From a virus, in the IMG/VR virus record IMGVR_UViG_3300030012_002778, positions 1 to 56,186 of that record: DNA of 56,186 nucleotides; one strand, 5' to 3'. Both the position numbers and the translations under genes were made by a program. The notes beneath the pieces are model-generated. The model made no database searches. It saw only the letters and a program-made list of their open reading frames with translations, and was not told the origin of the DNA. Each line of letters starts with the position of its first letter. Within the stretch, counting starts at the first letter, position 1. Of the stretch, positions 35,058-42,466 are shown piece after piece.

Positions 35058-35462
35058 TCACAGGCTTTTCAAATACTTGTGAAATTCATCAATGATAGAA
35101 GAATCCATTTGTATTGTTCTTACTACCTGATTTGGAATTTTAGCCAGTGCTGCTATTTCATTTGAATAGTTATATTTTCTCGGATTATACACTACATTTC
35201 TAACAAAGCCTTTAACTCTATTAGCAAACTCTTCCAAAGAGTAAGTTTTCCTTAAATCAGGAACACTAACAGTATTTCCTTCAAAACGCAAATATCCGGA
35301 ATCAGGTCTGCTTACTAATAGTTCTTTTGATTGTCTTATTACATCATTTTCATAGGCTTTAGCCCAATTATCCATTTGCTGCCTATATTCATTAGTTATA
35401 GGTTGTCCTTCACCCATTCTTGGTGGTAATTCTGCTTTTCTTATCATATCTTTCCAATTCAT
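35058..35462 (-). CDS. First gene of the late operon, W-motif protein, 134 aa
   Basis: ATG 35462 gives MNWKDMIRKAELPP. The upstream sequence contains AAAAAAGGACATGATAAG. The body is mixed, with YLRFEGNTVSVPDLRKTYSLEE and helical ends. It lies about 75 bases downstream of a TATA-like palindrome and is the first gene of the 35-kb minus-strand transcription unit. Confidence 0.78.
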   Translation of the reverse strand: MNWKDMIRKAELPPRMGEGQPITNEYRQQMDNWAKAYENDVIRQSKELLVSRPDSGYLRFEGNTVSVPDLRKTYSLEEFANRVKGFVRNVVYNPRKYNYSNEIAALAKIPNQVVRTIQMDSSIIDEFHKYLKSL

Positions 35463-35535
35463 CTTATCATGTCCTTTTTTCTCAAAAAATGTGGCGGAAT
35501 TTATTTGGGACTTGCGTTTTTAAAAAAATTATATG

Positions 35536-35547
35536 GTTTATATAAAC
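35536..35547 (-). promoter_or_regulatory. Candidate late-operon promoter (TATA box)
   Basis: The 12-bp palindrome GTTTATATAAAC lies 75-85 bases upstream of the first late gene. It is the best TATA-like element in the gap, with AT-rich flanks. If used at typical archaeal spacing, transcription would begin near 35510. Inference from sequence only. Confidence 0.5.
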
Positions 35548-35873
35548 AGGATAAAAAGTTGTTTCTTTAATTATTCTCCTTTAAAGTTTATAGTTGCGGC
35601 CCGTTATAGCATTGTTCGTTTAAATCGTTTTATTATATTAGCAGTATTGATTGTTTATTTGTTTAGACTGTTTAATTATTGTTTCTTATTCTAGTATAGT
35701 GGGCTAAATAGCATAAGTTGTTATTGTCACGAACATATTAGTTGCTTAGTAAAAGGCAGAACAGTCAATGATATAATAGTATGGGCAAAGTAGGCTAATA
35801 TATTAAGCAAAACTGCCTTTTTTGTTGATTTAAAACCACTCATTTAAACGAACAGTAAAATAAAAATTTTGAA

Positions 35874-35930
35874 ACAAAGCCATATGGTTGTGTAATCTTT
35901 TAGGCTATACAACCATATGGTATTGCTTTG
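35874..35930. repeat. Double copy of the CCATATGG regulatory palindrome, head to head
   Basis: A left partial copy begins ACAAAGC at 35874 with CCATATGG at 35880-35887. A right copy has ACAACCATATGGT with GCTTTG ending at 35930. The two copies are inverted with respect to each other (TGGTTGTGTA and TACAACCA). This is the only place where two copies sit together. Confidence 0.8.
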
Positions 35931-35966
35931 CTATACCCTGCCTAATTAGGACTTACGGATTATGGC

Positions 35967-36677
35967 TTAAGAATGAGCCTTCTTAGCCTCCTTAACACGG
36001 TTAATGATGTCAGGAGCGCATTCGCTACGACTTGCTGTTTTAGCATCGAAATGACAACCAATAGTAGCGTTGTTGATATCATAGCCAAACTTCTTGAGTT
36101 TCAAACGACCCTCAATAGTGCTTTGAATCTTAGCCATATCGTTTAGTGTTTCATTAACCATAACTTCTTCAATAGTGTTTTTGCGCTGAATGCCTTCAGG
36201 CTCCCATGTAGTTGTAAACCTAAGAATAACACCATCAGTAGAATTTGATAGCGTAACAGCCATAGTTTGTCCACTATCATATTCTATTTTACGGTCATAC
36301 CAGTCATTTTGTTCTCCATCCAATTCAAAATCAACACGGACAATACTGCCTTGCACCATTACCCACTTCTTAGATGTCTTGTCTACTTTAGCATCAACAC
36401 AATCTATAGCCAAAAATGGGCTAAATGCATCAAAGGCTTGATTTCTATCAGTATAGTATTTAGTTTCAAATATGACCTCATTATCCATAACGATTTGATA
36501 GGTCTTTTTGGTTTCTGTTATTTCATTAAATCCATATTTAGGCTTGTTACCAAAATGAGTGCGTATGGTAATACCTTTCTTTTGCAGTTCATGTGCTAAT
36601 TTAGCAAATTGAAGGTCGTCCATCTTCTCTCCGTAATCAATCTCCATAGTTCTTACATAGGTTATATTGCTTGACAT
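35967..36677 (-). CDS. Unknown early-region protein, 236 aa
   Basis: ATG 36677 lies about 55 bases from the centre of the palindrome at 36714-36751 and lacks an obvious ribosome site, suggesting a leaderless transcript. The protein is beta-rich in the middle (WVMVQGSIVRVDFELDGEQNDW, quoted in part) with a C-terminal Cys/His pair in IGCHFDAK. No family recognised. Confidence 0.75.
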   Translation of the reverse strand: MSSNITYVRTMEIDYGEKMDDLQFAKLAHELQKKGITIRTHFGNKPKYGFNEITETKKTYQIVMDNEVIFETKYYTDRNQAFDAFSPFLAIDCVDAKVDKTSKKWVMVQGSIVRVDFELDGEQNDWYDRKIEYDSGQTMAVTLSNSTDGVILRFTTTWEPEGIQRKNTIEEVMVNETLNDMAKIQSTIEGRLKLKKFGYDINNATIGCHFDAKTASRSECAPDIINRVKEAKKAHS

Positions 36678-36713
36678 ATCTATTTCTCAATTGATAGTAT
36701 TAGGGTTTTAGTT

Positions 36714-36751
36714 CCAAAGTAACTACAACCATATGGTTTGCTTTGCATAAC
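36714..36751. repeat. CCATATGG regulatory palindrome
   Basis: CCAAAGT, then ACAACCATATGGTTTGCTTTG. The dyad centre is about 55 bases upstream of ATG 36677. A TATA-like TAATACTAT lies between it and the start. Confidence 0.8.
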
Positions 36752-36789
36752 CGTAACCACAAGGGCTACAGGGGGAATAAGCGTTAAAC

Positions 36790-37287
36790 CTATTCATTAG
36801 CCTCCTTATTTTTTACGGGAGGCGGAGACATTAGAGGGACATTACCCTCCATTGAACCATCCCAACGGTTTTCCTTATATCCCTTAACAAGAGCATCAAA
36901 GGCTTTTTGTCCGTATGATTCCGCTAAGTCATCAATTGTTTCATATGAGCCACCGGAGCGACCGTGAGGTAGTATGACCTTCAGAATAATATCTGCATCA
37001 GTAATACCCGCAAAGGCAGTTATAACCGCATTCTTTACAGAAGTCGCAGATAGTAGTATATCTTCTGGTAATGACGATTCTCGGCCTTTTCGAGCCATCG
37101 GGAAATCTGCAAATGTGCTACCGATACTTCTAATTGCAGTCCAATAAGTAGACCTTAAATCATCGTTATCACAAGCATTTCCTAATGCCATGGATAGAGT
37201 AATGGCTTGACCATTTTCTCCCCTGTCTTCTTTATCCAACCATAGTTGAACCTTTGCTGTGTTTATGTTCCAATTTTCTATTTTCAT
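36790..37287 (-). CDS. Paralogous small protein family member A, 165 aa
   Basis: ATG 37287 follows a strong AGGAGGTAACAAA. It shares a block with the 38946-39473 protein: NWNxNTxKVxxW near the start, DELRSTYWTAIRSIGST and ARKGRES in the middle, and VPHGRxGG(S/V)Y later. A third, divergent member is at 41456-41917. No known domain is recognised; conserved Arg, Ser and Gly clusters could be an active or binding site. C-terminus is Pro-rich. Confidence 0.82.
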   Translation of the reverse strand: MKIENWNINTAKVQLWLDKEDRGENGQAITLSMALGNACDNDDLRSTYWTAIRSIGSTFADFPMARKGRESSLPEDILLSATSVKNAVITAFAGITDADIILKVILPHGRSGGSYETIDDLAESYGQKAFDALVKGYKENRWDGSMEGNVPLMSPPPVKNKEANE

Positions 37288-37370
37288 TTTTGTTACCTCC
37301 TAAACTAAAGTTTAACACTCAATCCCCCTGAGCAATAGATACGATACCTAATCGTATAAGGTTGGTATGT

Positions 37371-37406
37371 GCAAAGCAATCCCAACCATATGGTGTTACT
37401 TTGGTT
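37371..37406. repeat. CCATATGG regulatory palindrome
   Basis: GCAAAGC, CCAACCATATGGTG and ACTTTGG. The centre is about 102 bases upstream of ATG 37287, farther than for most copies; that gene has its own ribosome site and a longer leader. Confidence 0.75.
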
Positions 37407-37421
37407 AAACGCCCGAAGGCT

Positions 37422-37772
37422 TTAGCCCCCTACAAGAGTATGGGCGTTGTAGGTTTCTGTTTCTCTATCCCAATGATAGACTTGAACTAGAATATCATAT
37501 TCTGTTAGTTCGTATAAACCAAAAACTTCTGATGCCACAATGGTCATCGCTTGACTTAATCCAGTGACAAAGATATTGATACAATTTCCATCATTCCACA
37601 TTTGTTCTAGTTTTTCGTTTGCGATTAGTCGTAGTGTCTGAAAATCATTAGGATTCTCAATAGGTTCAGTAAAAATGTAATCGGTAATACCCTCAATATC
37701 ATGGCGACCCGCACACAATCCTACATTAACTACTACTCCGCCTTCATCATCTCCAATACTTCTTGTAAACAT
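37422..37772 (-). CDS. Small protein with conserved VTGL motif, 116 aa
   Basis: I choose ATG 37772 (MFTRSIGDDEGG) because the longer frame to 37883 would contain the regulatory palindrome, and the distance from the palindrome centre to 37772 is 54 bases as for other genes. The C-terminal half (INIFVTGLSQAMTIVASEV ... VYHWDRETETYNAHTL) resembles a small protein type found in many viruses and plasmids, of unknown function. Confidence 0.75.
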   Translation of the reverse strand: MFTRSIGDDEGGVVVNVGLCAGRHDIEGITDYIFTEPIENPNDFQTLRLIANEKLEQMWNDGNCINIFVTGLSQAMTIVASEVFGLYELTEYDILVQVYHWDRETETYNAHTLVGG

Positions 37773-37809
37773 GGTAAATGAATCAAATTCATTATGTAAG
37801 GTATGTTTA

Positions 37810-37840
37810 ACAAAGCACCATACCATATGGTTGTTCTTTG
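37810..37840. repeat. CCATATGG regulatory palindrome
   Basis: ACAAAGC at 37810-37816, ACCATATGGT in the middle, TTCTTTG at the right. The centre is 54 bases upstream of ATG 37772; TACATAATG lies at the TATA position. Confidence 0.8.
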
Positions 37841-38309
37841 AAGAACCCCATGAAAGGGCTACACAGTAGCAGGGAACAATCATTATTGTAATTTTAATTT
37901 TTATTGATATACCTGTATAGCGTTTTTCATGGTGAACTATTATCGCTTTATCTATCGCTTAAGCACCAAATGAGTATGATAGAAACTTCGCCTACTCCAT
38001 ACATATCCGATTAACTGCACTTCTTCTTGATTTCCCTACAGTTTGCCATGGCTTACTGTATTGTTTACCCGTCTGTCTTACTACGCTGTGTTTCGGCTCG
38101 TTTCTATATGGTTTATGGCCAATCCGCCATATGGAATAAAAGGTGGGATAGTGGAGTGACTACCACTAATGATGATACGATTGGGTCGCATTCACTTTAG
38201 ACGCTCTTATATCTTAAGAGCCATCAAGCCAAGTATATCCAAGTTGTTAGTTAGGCAACTCCCCTTTTGAGGTTCAAGGATTTTTCATAGAGCCAATGAC
38301 CTCACGCTT

Positions 38310-38414
38310 TTACGCATCACCCATTGGATATGTCGCACTACACGAATACCTGCACATTACCCCCCGCCTAAAGGGGTATTCTGTCAATCCCTGTCGGTTC
38401 ATGACTCCCGACAT
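38310..38414 (-). CDS. Possible micro-protein, 34 aa
   Basis: ATG 38414 lies about 54 bases from the palindrome centre at 38468, the same distance as for the other leaderless genes, with CATATACA at the TATA position. It reads MSGVMNRQGLTEYPFRR and ends MGDA. Only spacing supports it; no ribosome site or family. Confidence 0.4.
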   Translation of the reverse strand: MSGVMNRQGLTEYPFRRGVMCRYSCSATYPMGDA

Positions 38415-38449
38415 AAAATATCATGAGATTCTGTATATGGTTTTAGATA

Positions 38450-38483
38450 CCAAAGATATCACAACCATATGGTATTGCTTTGT
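38450..38483. repeat. CCATATGG regulatory palindrome
   Basis: CCAAAGA, then ACAACCATATGGT and GCTTTGT. It lies between the 38525-38812 gene and the non-coding stretch. Confidence 0.8.
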
Positions 38484-38524
38484 AATAATGCCCGAAGGCT
38501 TTCATGGTGTCTTTTCCTCCATAT

Positions 38525-38812
38525 TTATTCCTCCTCCTCGTATTCGTTAAATTCTGCCATGAACTTAATCATGTATTCCTCGAATATGTGCCAATTCATT
38601 ATTTTGTCTATGGTTTGGCCGACATGCTTTTGCTCAATTTCAATATTTAGAGGTGTTCCGATGACTTGATGATATGTGGTGTATATATCGCCATAATAGA
38701 TAGGAAGCATACTCTCAACATATTCGACGATATAATCATCATCATCATACTGTGCCTTGTATTCGATTACTTCATGTTCCCAATTAATATTATAATAGTT
38801 ATAATTTGACAT
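38525..38812 (-). CDS. Small acidic Tyr-rich protein, 95 aa
   Basis: ATG 38812 lies 53 bases from a perfect palindrome centre. The protein is strongly acidic and rich in Tyr, Asn and Glu (MSNYNYYNINWEHEV; ends EFNEYEEEE). Small acidic early proteins of viruses often bind and block host proteins, but there is no direct evidence here. Confidence 0.72.
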   Translation of the reverse strand: MSNYNYYNINWEHEVIEYKAQYDDDDYIVEYVESMLPIYYGDIYTTYHQVIGTPLNIEIEQKHVGQTIDKIMNWHIFEEYMIKFMAEFNEYEEEE

Positions 38813-38850
38813 GGTAAGCCCTTTTTGACCCTGTATTAACTAGGGTCGAA

Positions 38851-38880
38851 ACAAAGCACAACCATATGGTATTGCTTTGT
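38851..38880. repeat. CCATATGG regulatory palindrome, best copy
   Basis: Exactly 30 bp: ACAAAGC, three bases, ACCATATGGT, three bases, GCTTTGT. Apart from the spacers it is a perfect dyad. Centre 53 bases upstream of ATG 38812; TTAATACA is at the TATA position. Confidence 0.9.
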
Positions 38881-38945
38881 TATACCCCAATTAAACCCCG
38901 AAGGGAGTAATATGGGGCTACAACGGGAATAGTTGCAGTTTAGGC

Positions 38946-39473
38946 TCAAACCTCTTCCGAGTCCTCCATTTGAGCATCTTTCTCGGCCTTTGTAGGGCGA
39001 GGGGTGATTTGAGGGACACCCGCCTTATTCAACTTACCATCGAATCGGCCTTCTTTGATAGAAGCGACCATGTAGTTATGTGCTTGATTAACATAGTAAG
39101 CAGTCATTTCGTCCATTGATGAATAAACTCCGCCAGTTCGCCCGTGAGGAACTATTACGGCCAGTAGTGTTGCGTGGTATTCAGTAGGGATTGAAGCAAA
39201 GGCAGTTTCTACCACACTCTCCACATTGGCCAATGCAATCTGTTGTTCCTCGGTTAGAGTTGATTCTCGGCCTTTGCGGGCTGATGGAAAACCATCCATA
39301 GTAGAACCAATTGAACGAATTGCTGTCCAATATGTGCTTCTTAATTCGTCAGTAGCGGCATTGTCACCTAACGATAGGGACAGTAAAACCGCACTCAGGT
39401 TATCAGACTTAGGTTGCTTTTCAGCCCAAGCCCTCACTTTACTTGTATTTACATTCCAATTTGCTTGTTTCAT
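38946..39473 (-). CDS. Paralogous small protein family member B, 175 aa
   Basis: ATG 39473 follows AAGGAGGTAAAAA; a longer frame to 39560 crosses the palindrome region and is rejected. It is homologous along its length to the 36790-37287 protein: NWNVNTSKVRAW, DELRSTYWTAIRSIGST, ARKGREST, VPHGRTGGVY. The C-terminus is Pro/Glu-rich and acidic. Function unknown. Confidence 0.82.
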   Translation of the reverse strand: MKQANWNVNTSKVRAWAEKQPKSDNLSAVLLSLSLGDNAATDELRSTYWTAIRSIGSTMDGFPSARKGRESTLTEEQQIALANVESVVETAFASIPTEYHATLLAVIVPHGRTGGVYSSMDEMTAYYVNQAHNYMVASIKEGRFDGKLNKAGVPQITPRPTKAEKDAQMEDSEEV

Positions 39474-39549
39474 ATTTTTTACCTCCTTGTTTGCTCCTAT
39501 TCCCGTTGAAGCACTAGATGGAATCTGATGTCGTATTAGTATGGTTTTT

Positions 39550-39579
39550 ACAAAGTGCAACCATATGGTAACGCTTTGT
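39550..39579. repeat. CCATATGG regulatory palindrome
   Basis: 30 bp: ACAAAGT, three bases, ACCATATGGT, three bases, GCTTTGT. Centre about 91 bases upstream of ATG 39473, which has a long leader with its own ribosome site. Confidence 0.85.
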
Positions 39580-39684
39580 TATAACCCAATGCGGGGATTG
39601 TTTTTTATTTCGGCTATTTGCATATTTACCCTATGCGTGGCTCCTTTACCTAAGCGAAAACAATCAAAAACGCTTTCCACAGTA

Positions 39685-39984
39685 TCAACAATCTAACAGA
39701 ATGGGTAAACCATCCCAGTAGACACCGTTCAAATACCATGCAAAATTTCTTTGCACTATATTGACACCATCCAAACCGTTAAGGCGTTCTTTTGTGGTGT
39801 TGGTATCCCATCCCATGGTCATAATTGTAACATTACCGTTTGAATCCTTCTCAGCAATCAAATTGTTATGCAGATACATAGAAGTCGAACCGTCACAGGT
39901 AAAATGACGGACTACAGTATTACCTCTACTAAAATTTCTGTTATTATTGAATGCGTGAACTGCGTCTTGGGTTATTTTTCTCAT
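39685..39984 (-). CDS. Small conserved phage-type protein, 99 aa
   Basis: ATG 39984 (MRKITQDAVHAFNNNRNFSR) is 56 bases from the palindrome centre. The pattern NTVVRHF...YLHNNLIAEKD...WDTNTTKERLNGLDGVNI matches a small protein type I know from many bacterial viruses, of unknown function. This suggests exchange between viruses of different hosts. Confidence 0.78.
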   Translation of the reverse strand: MRKITQDAVHAFNNNRNFSRGNTVVRHFTCDGSTSMYLHNNLIAEKDSNGNVTIMTMGWDTNTTKERLNGLDGVNIVQRNFAWYLNGVYWDGLPILLDC

Positions 39985-40022
39985 GTTATAGATTAAATGA
40001 CCCATTACTTAGGGTTGTTTCA

Positions 40023-40055
40023 ACAAAGCATCACAACCATATGGTGTTGCTTTGT
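40023..40055. repeat. CCATATGG regulatory palindrome between divergent genes
   Basis: ACAAAGC at 40023-40029, CCATATGG at 40037-40044, GCTTTGT at 40049-40055. It is centred 56 bases from the leftward start (39984) and 53 bases from the rightward start (40093), so one dyad may serve both directions. Confidence 0.85.
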
Positions 40056-40092
40056 TTGCACCTTATCTAATAAGATAATAAATAGGTTTAGC

Positions 40093-40335
40093 ATGTCAAA
40101 AGCAGCAGTTAAGAGAGTATCAAGCATTAGCCCATCAATGAAAAAAGAAGTCCAAACATCTATAGATTCGGCCATATTTACAGATATCAGTATTTTTACT
40201 GATGAACCCGATGCTATGATTGGCCTTATCACCATGGAGGCTATTTATGCAGGTATTGATAACGCTGTCAAATTTACACTTATGCATGATATGTTAAGTG
40301 ATGTCATGGAGGAGTTATTTAACGCTCTTGATTAA
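40093..40335 (+). CDS. Small plus-strand protein, 80 aa
   Basis: ATG 40093 gives MSKAAVKRVSSISPSMKKE; an upstream in-frame ATG would include the palindrome and is rejected. Helical, with an acidic C-terminus (MLSDVMEELFNALD). It is the only plus-strand gene left of the 40.7-kb strand switch. Function unknown. Confidence 0.72.
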   Translation: MSKAAVKRVSSISPSMKKEVQTSIDSAIFTDISIFTDEPDAMIGLITMEAIYAGIDNAVKFTLMHDMLSDVMEELFNALD

Positions 40336-40459
40336 ATCACCTCGTCGGGTCTGGTGTTCTTATTGGTATAATCTTCTATCATTAAGGCCACTTAAGTTTG
40401 AGGTAGTGCGACGGCACTTTTATGGGGCAGAAATCCCCAACTACCGACACATGGTTAAA

Positions 40460-40479
40460 ACAAAGCGCAACCATATGGT
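40460..40479. repeat. CCATATGG element, half-site
   Basis: ACAAAGC and ACCATATGGT are intact but the right GCTTTGT arm is missing. No gene start is found 54 bases to the left; a 13-codon frame starts at 40528, 54 bases to the right. Confidence 0.65.
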
Positions 40480-40659
40480 AAGATAGGTCATAAGAGAGCA
40501 AGCATTTGTTATTTACATTATAAACATATGACAACTTTTAGTCTAAGATTTTCTACCCTCCCTGTCTAAACATTACCTTGGGTGCTTCTCAATTGAACTT
40601 ATATCTATATTAATAGAATATCTATATGTTATATGATATATAATATAGTATAATGTCCG

Positions 40660-40993
40660 ATAGTTCTCATCGGGTTTCGCAAGTGAGAAGAGAAATATCT
40701 CTAAAAAAATGACCTAGTTATAGGTATAAGTAAGATATTTTTACAATACTTCTCATTATTCTCATTTCTCTTTCTCTTCTTCTTCTTTCTCTCTCTCTTG
40801 TATTACATAAATATAAGTCATACAAAATTACCCTACTTATCTATGTGAGGAGAATAATATATATTGATAAGAGTCATGAGAAATGAGAATAATGAGAAGA
40901 GTTAGCATAACTAGGTCATTTTAGATAGGGTTGTCGGTATAACTAGGTCATAATTATTTCTCATCAGAAAACGAGAACTATTATGAGAACTAT
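40660..40993. repeat. 334-bp nested inverted repeat, candidate origin or control region
   Basis: Three pairs of arms are nested around about 40820: ATAGTTCTCAT at 40660-40670 with its complement at 40983-40993; a 16-bp arm (AAAATGACCTAGTTAT) at 40706-40721 with 40907-40922; and a perfect 22-bp arm at 40749-40770 with 40878-40899. An extra direct copy of ATAACTAGGTCAT is at 40939-40951. TC-rich tracts fill the left of the loop. Confidence 0.85.
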
Positions 40994-41089
40994 TAATGCA
41001 CATTCCTGTAACCATCCACGATAATGTCAATGACTAAACTAATAGATTAATAAAAGTTATGAGTGAAAATGGGGCTTAGTGCTTCTATG

Positions 41090-41107
41090 TGAACCCTTTT
41101 ATATAGT
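41090..41107 (+). promoter_or_regulatory. Promoter with TATA box for a leaderless transcript
   Basis: GAACCCTTTTATATAG lies 21 to 36 bases upstream of ATG 41127, the right distance for transcription to start at or near the ATG. A similar GAACCCCTTTAAATATAAG is at 49398-49415 before the ubiquitin-like gene. Confidence 0.6.
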
Positions 41108-41126
41108 CCTAAGAATCTTGAAAATT

Positions 41127-41453
41127 ATGGCAAAAGAGGAACCTACCTATCCTATAAATAGCGAACTCGCTGAACTTAGGAGACTGATTGAAATATCTAT
41201 AACTGAAAGTAAAAAATTGACGAATGAACTGGAAGACTACAGAAATTTTATGGAACCCATTCATTGGGAAACTCGAAATAAAGTTTTTATTAATTATGCA
41301 CTAAACGGTATGAATTTACAAGAAGCATATGACTTGGCTATGTGCAGAATGTTTAGATTAGCAAACAAAAGTTTGGGATGGGAAAAACCACCTGTATTTT
41401 TAATAGAAAAAATCAACGATTATGCAGAAAAAAAAGAACAAACTGAGGAATAA
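41127..41453 (+). CDS. First gene of the plus-strand operon, helical protein, 108 aa
   Basis: ATG 41127 (MAKEEPTYPINSELAELRRL) is chosen because it lies about 21 bases from a TATA box and has no ribosome site, fitting a leaderless start. Mostly helical (MNLQEAYDLAMCRMFRLANKS). Function unknown. Confidence 0.72.
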   Translation: MAKEEPTYPINSELAELRRLIEISITESKKLTNELEDYRNFMEPIHWETRNKVFINYALNGMNLQEAYDLAMCRMFRLANKSLGWEKPPVFLIEKINDYAEKKEQTEE

Positions 41454-41455
41454 AT

Positions 41456-41917
41456 ATGGATGACACAACATGGAATAGTTTGAAGATAGAAATTGAAGAA
41501 TATCTAAGTGCTGATGAAGGCTTAGACGAAGGACTAAAGCAAGTCTGTTTGCTTAATTTAAGTATTGGTGACACAAATCCCAATGAAAGAGAAGCCTGTC
41601 GGGGCGCACTTAAAGCACTACTAAGAGGTCGTGATGGAACTCCTTTCAAGAAAGGCCAAAAGTCATCAATACCTGCTTCAGTTAGAGTAGTTATTGACAA
41701 GATAGTTTCTACGGTTGAAGAAGCATCAACAACTTATTTTAATCAAGACCCAATAATTGGTGCTATTACCAAAAAGCAGAACAGAAGCGGTGGGGGGCTT
41801 TATGCCAACGCAGAAGAATATGCGAAGGCTGAAGGTGTCCGAGCAAGAAACCGTTTGGCTAAATGGTATAAGAACCAAGAATGGGACGGAAATTACGATT
41901 CACTTCTTTCTGTTTAA
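41456..41917 (+). CDS. Paralogous small protein family member C, 153 aa
   Basis: Two bases after the previous stop. It keeps the layout of the 36790 and 38946 proteins: an N-terminal W, NLSIGDTNPNEREACRGALKAL where they have the LGN/D...DELRSTYWTAI block, a GRDG...KKGQKSS basic loop, and NRSGGGLYANAEEYAKAEG where they have GRxGGxY. Similarity is low but colinear, so homology is probable, not certain. Confidence 0.72.
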   Translation: MDDTTWNSLKIEIEEYLSADEGLDEGLKQVCLLNLSIGDTNPNEREACRGALKALLRGRDGTPFKKGQKSSIPASVRVVIDKIVSTVEEASTTYFNQDPIIGAITKKQNRSGGGLYANAEEYAKAEGVRARNRLAKWYKNQEWDGNYDSLLSV

Positions 41918-42043
41918 TTCAGAAAGAAATGAAAGAGGTTTGCCAAGTAATAAGAACTATCTCGCATAATCGCATCTCGATATGGTAAGGGAGTTTTTTG
42001 TTTCTCTTCTCCTGTTCTTCCCTCTTTCTATTAAGGTGATATT

Positions 42044-42466
42044 ATGTATATTGAAATATACATTCAAGAAAGCGAACCCCGTGACTCTTATGAAGTCTGT
42101 AGGCTTTTGGAAATGTATGATGAATGGAAGAAAGACTTTCACTCCTCTATGAATGACCCCATTACTCATTATTTTTCACATGGAGGTTTTTATTGGATAA
42201 AAAAAGAAATGTGGGATAGTTATGAAGAGTCATTAGAATATGATTCAGATGATTTTGAAACCATCGGTTTTTTATGTGTAGATAATTGGCAAAAAAATAA
42301 AAAATTAGATTTCCTATTCATAGTTGAAAAAGAAAGAAGAAAAGGCTACGCTACGAAAGCAGTCACTCATGCTGACTTAGACGGAACCATTAATGCAGTA
42401 GACACTATACAGACACCTGATGGAAAAGCCTTTCTAGAAGCATACAGAAAAAGAGGGATATCATGA
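42044..42466 (+). CDS. GNAT-like acetyltransferase, divergent, 140 aa
   Basis: ATG 42044 behind AAGGTGATATT. Residues ~77-120 (TIGFLCVDNW ... KLDFLFIVEKERRKGYATKAV) match GNAT motif A, where RRKGYA corresponds to the acetyl-CoA-binding Q/RxxGxG/A. The C-terminal AFLEAYRKRGIS resembles the usual end helix and strand. The N-terminal 70 residues are acidic and unusual. Substrate unknown. Confidence 0.65.
   Translation: MYIEIYIQESEPRDSYEVCRLLEMYDEWKKDFHSSMNDPITHYFSHGGFYWIKKEMWDSYEESLEYDSDDFETIGFLCVDNWQKNKKLDFLFIVEKERRKGYATKAVTHADLDGTINAVDTIQTPDGKAFLEAYRKRGIS

Larger units (their letters stand above)
35463..35966. other. Intergenic region before the late operon, with nested inverted repeats
   Basis: No well-supported gene is seen. 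Perfect 13-bp inverted arms lie at 35613-35625 and 35842-35854 (TGTTCGTTTAAAT and its complement), with inner arms AAAAGGCAG at 35751-35759 and CTGCCTTTT at 35813-35821. A possible 38-aa minus-strand frame (35727-35843, starting MSGFKSTKKA, with one hydrophobic segment) lies inside but has no ribosome site. Two copies of the CCATATGG element are at its right end. Confidence 0.6.
37841..38524. other. Non-coding stretch with possible RNA or micro-gene
   Basis: About 680 bases with no long frame and a more GC-balanced composition than its neighbours. It holds several short dyads and one palindrome copy near its right end. A 34-aa minus-strand frame (38310-38414) starts at the expected distance from that copy. 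The rest could encode a structured RNA read leftward; I see no recognisable RNA family. Confidence 0.5.
40336..41126. other. Strand-switch intergenic region
   Basis: About 790 bases without a convincing gene, very AT-rich with TATATA tracts at 40600-40660. To the left nearly all genes are on the minus strand, to the right all are on the plus strand. It contains the nested inverted repeat described separately and a promoter at its right end. It is a good place for an origin of replication or a divergent control region; this is inference. Confidence 0.65.

Noticed and set aside
36267-36599. 110-codon plus-strand frame
   Set aside because: Antisense shadow of the 236-aa gene with hydrophobic, low-quality sequence and no ribosome site.
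38296-38550. 84-codon plus-strand frame
   Set aside because: It runs through the regulatory palindrome, has no start signal and a composition unlike real genes here.
35874-40479. CRISPR array made of the CCATATGG repeats
   Set aside because: The copies are hundreds of bases apart with genes between them, are palindromic and have fixed distance to starts, which is regulatory, not CRISPR-like.
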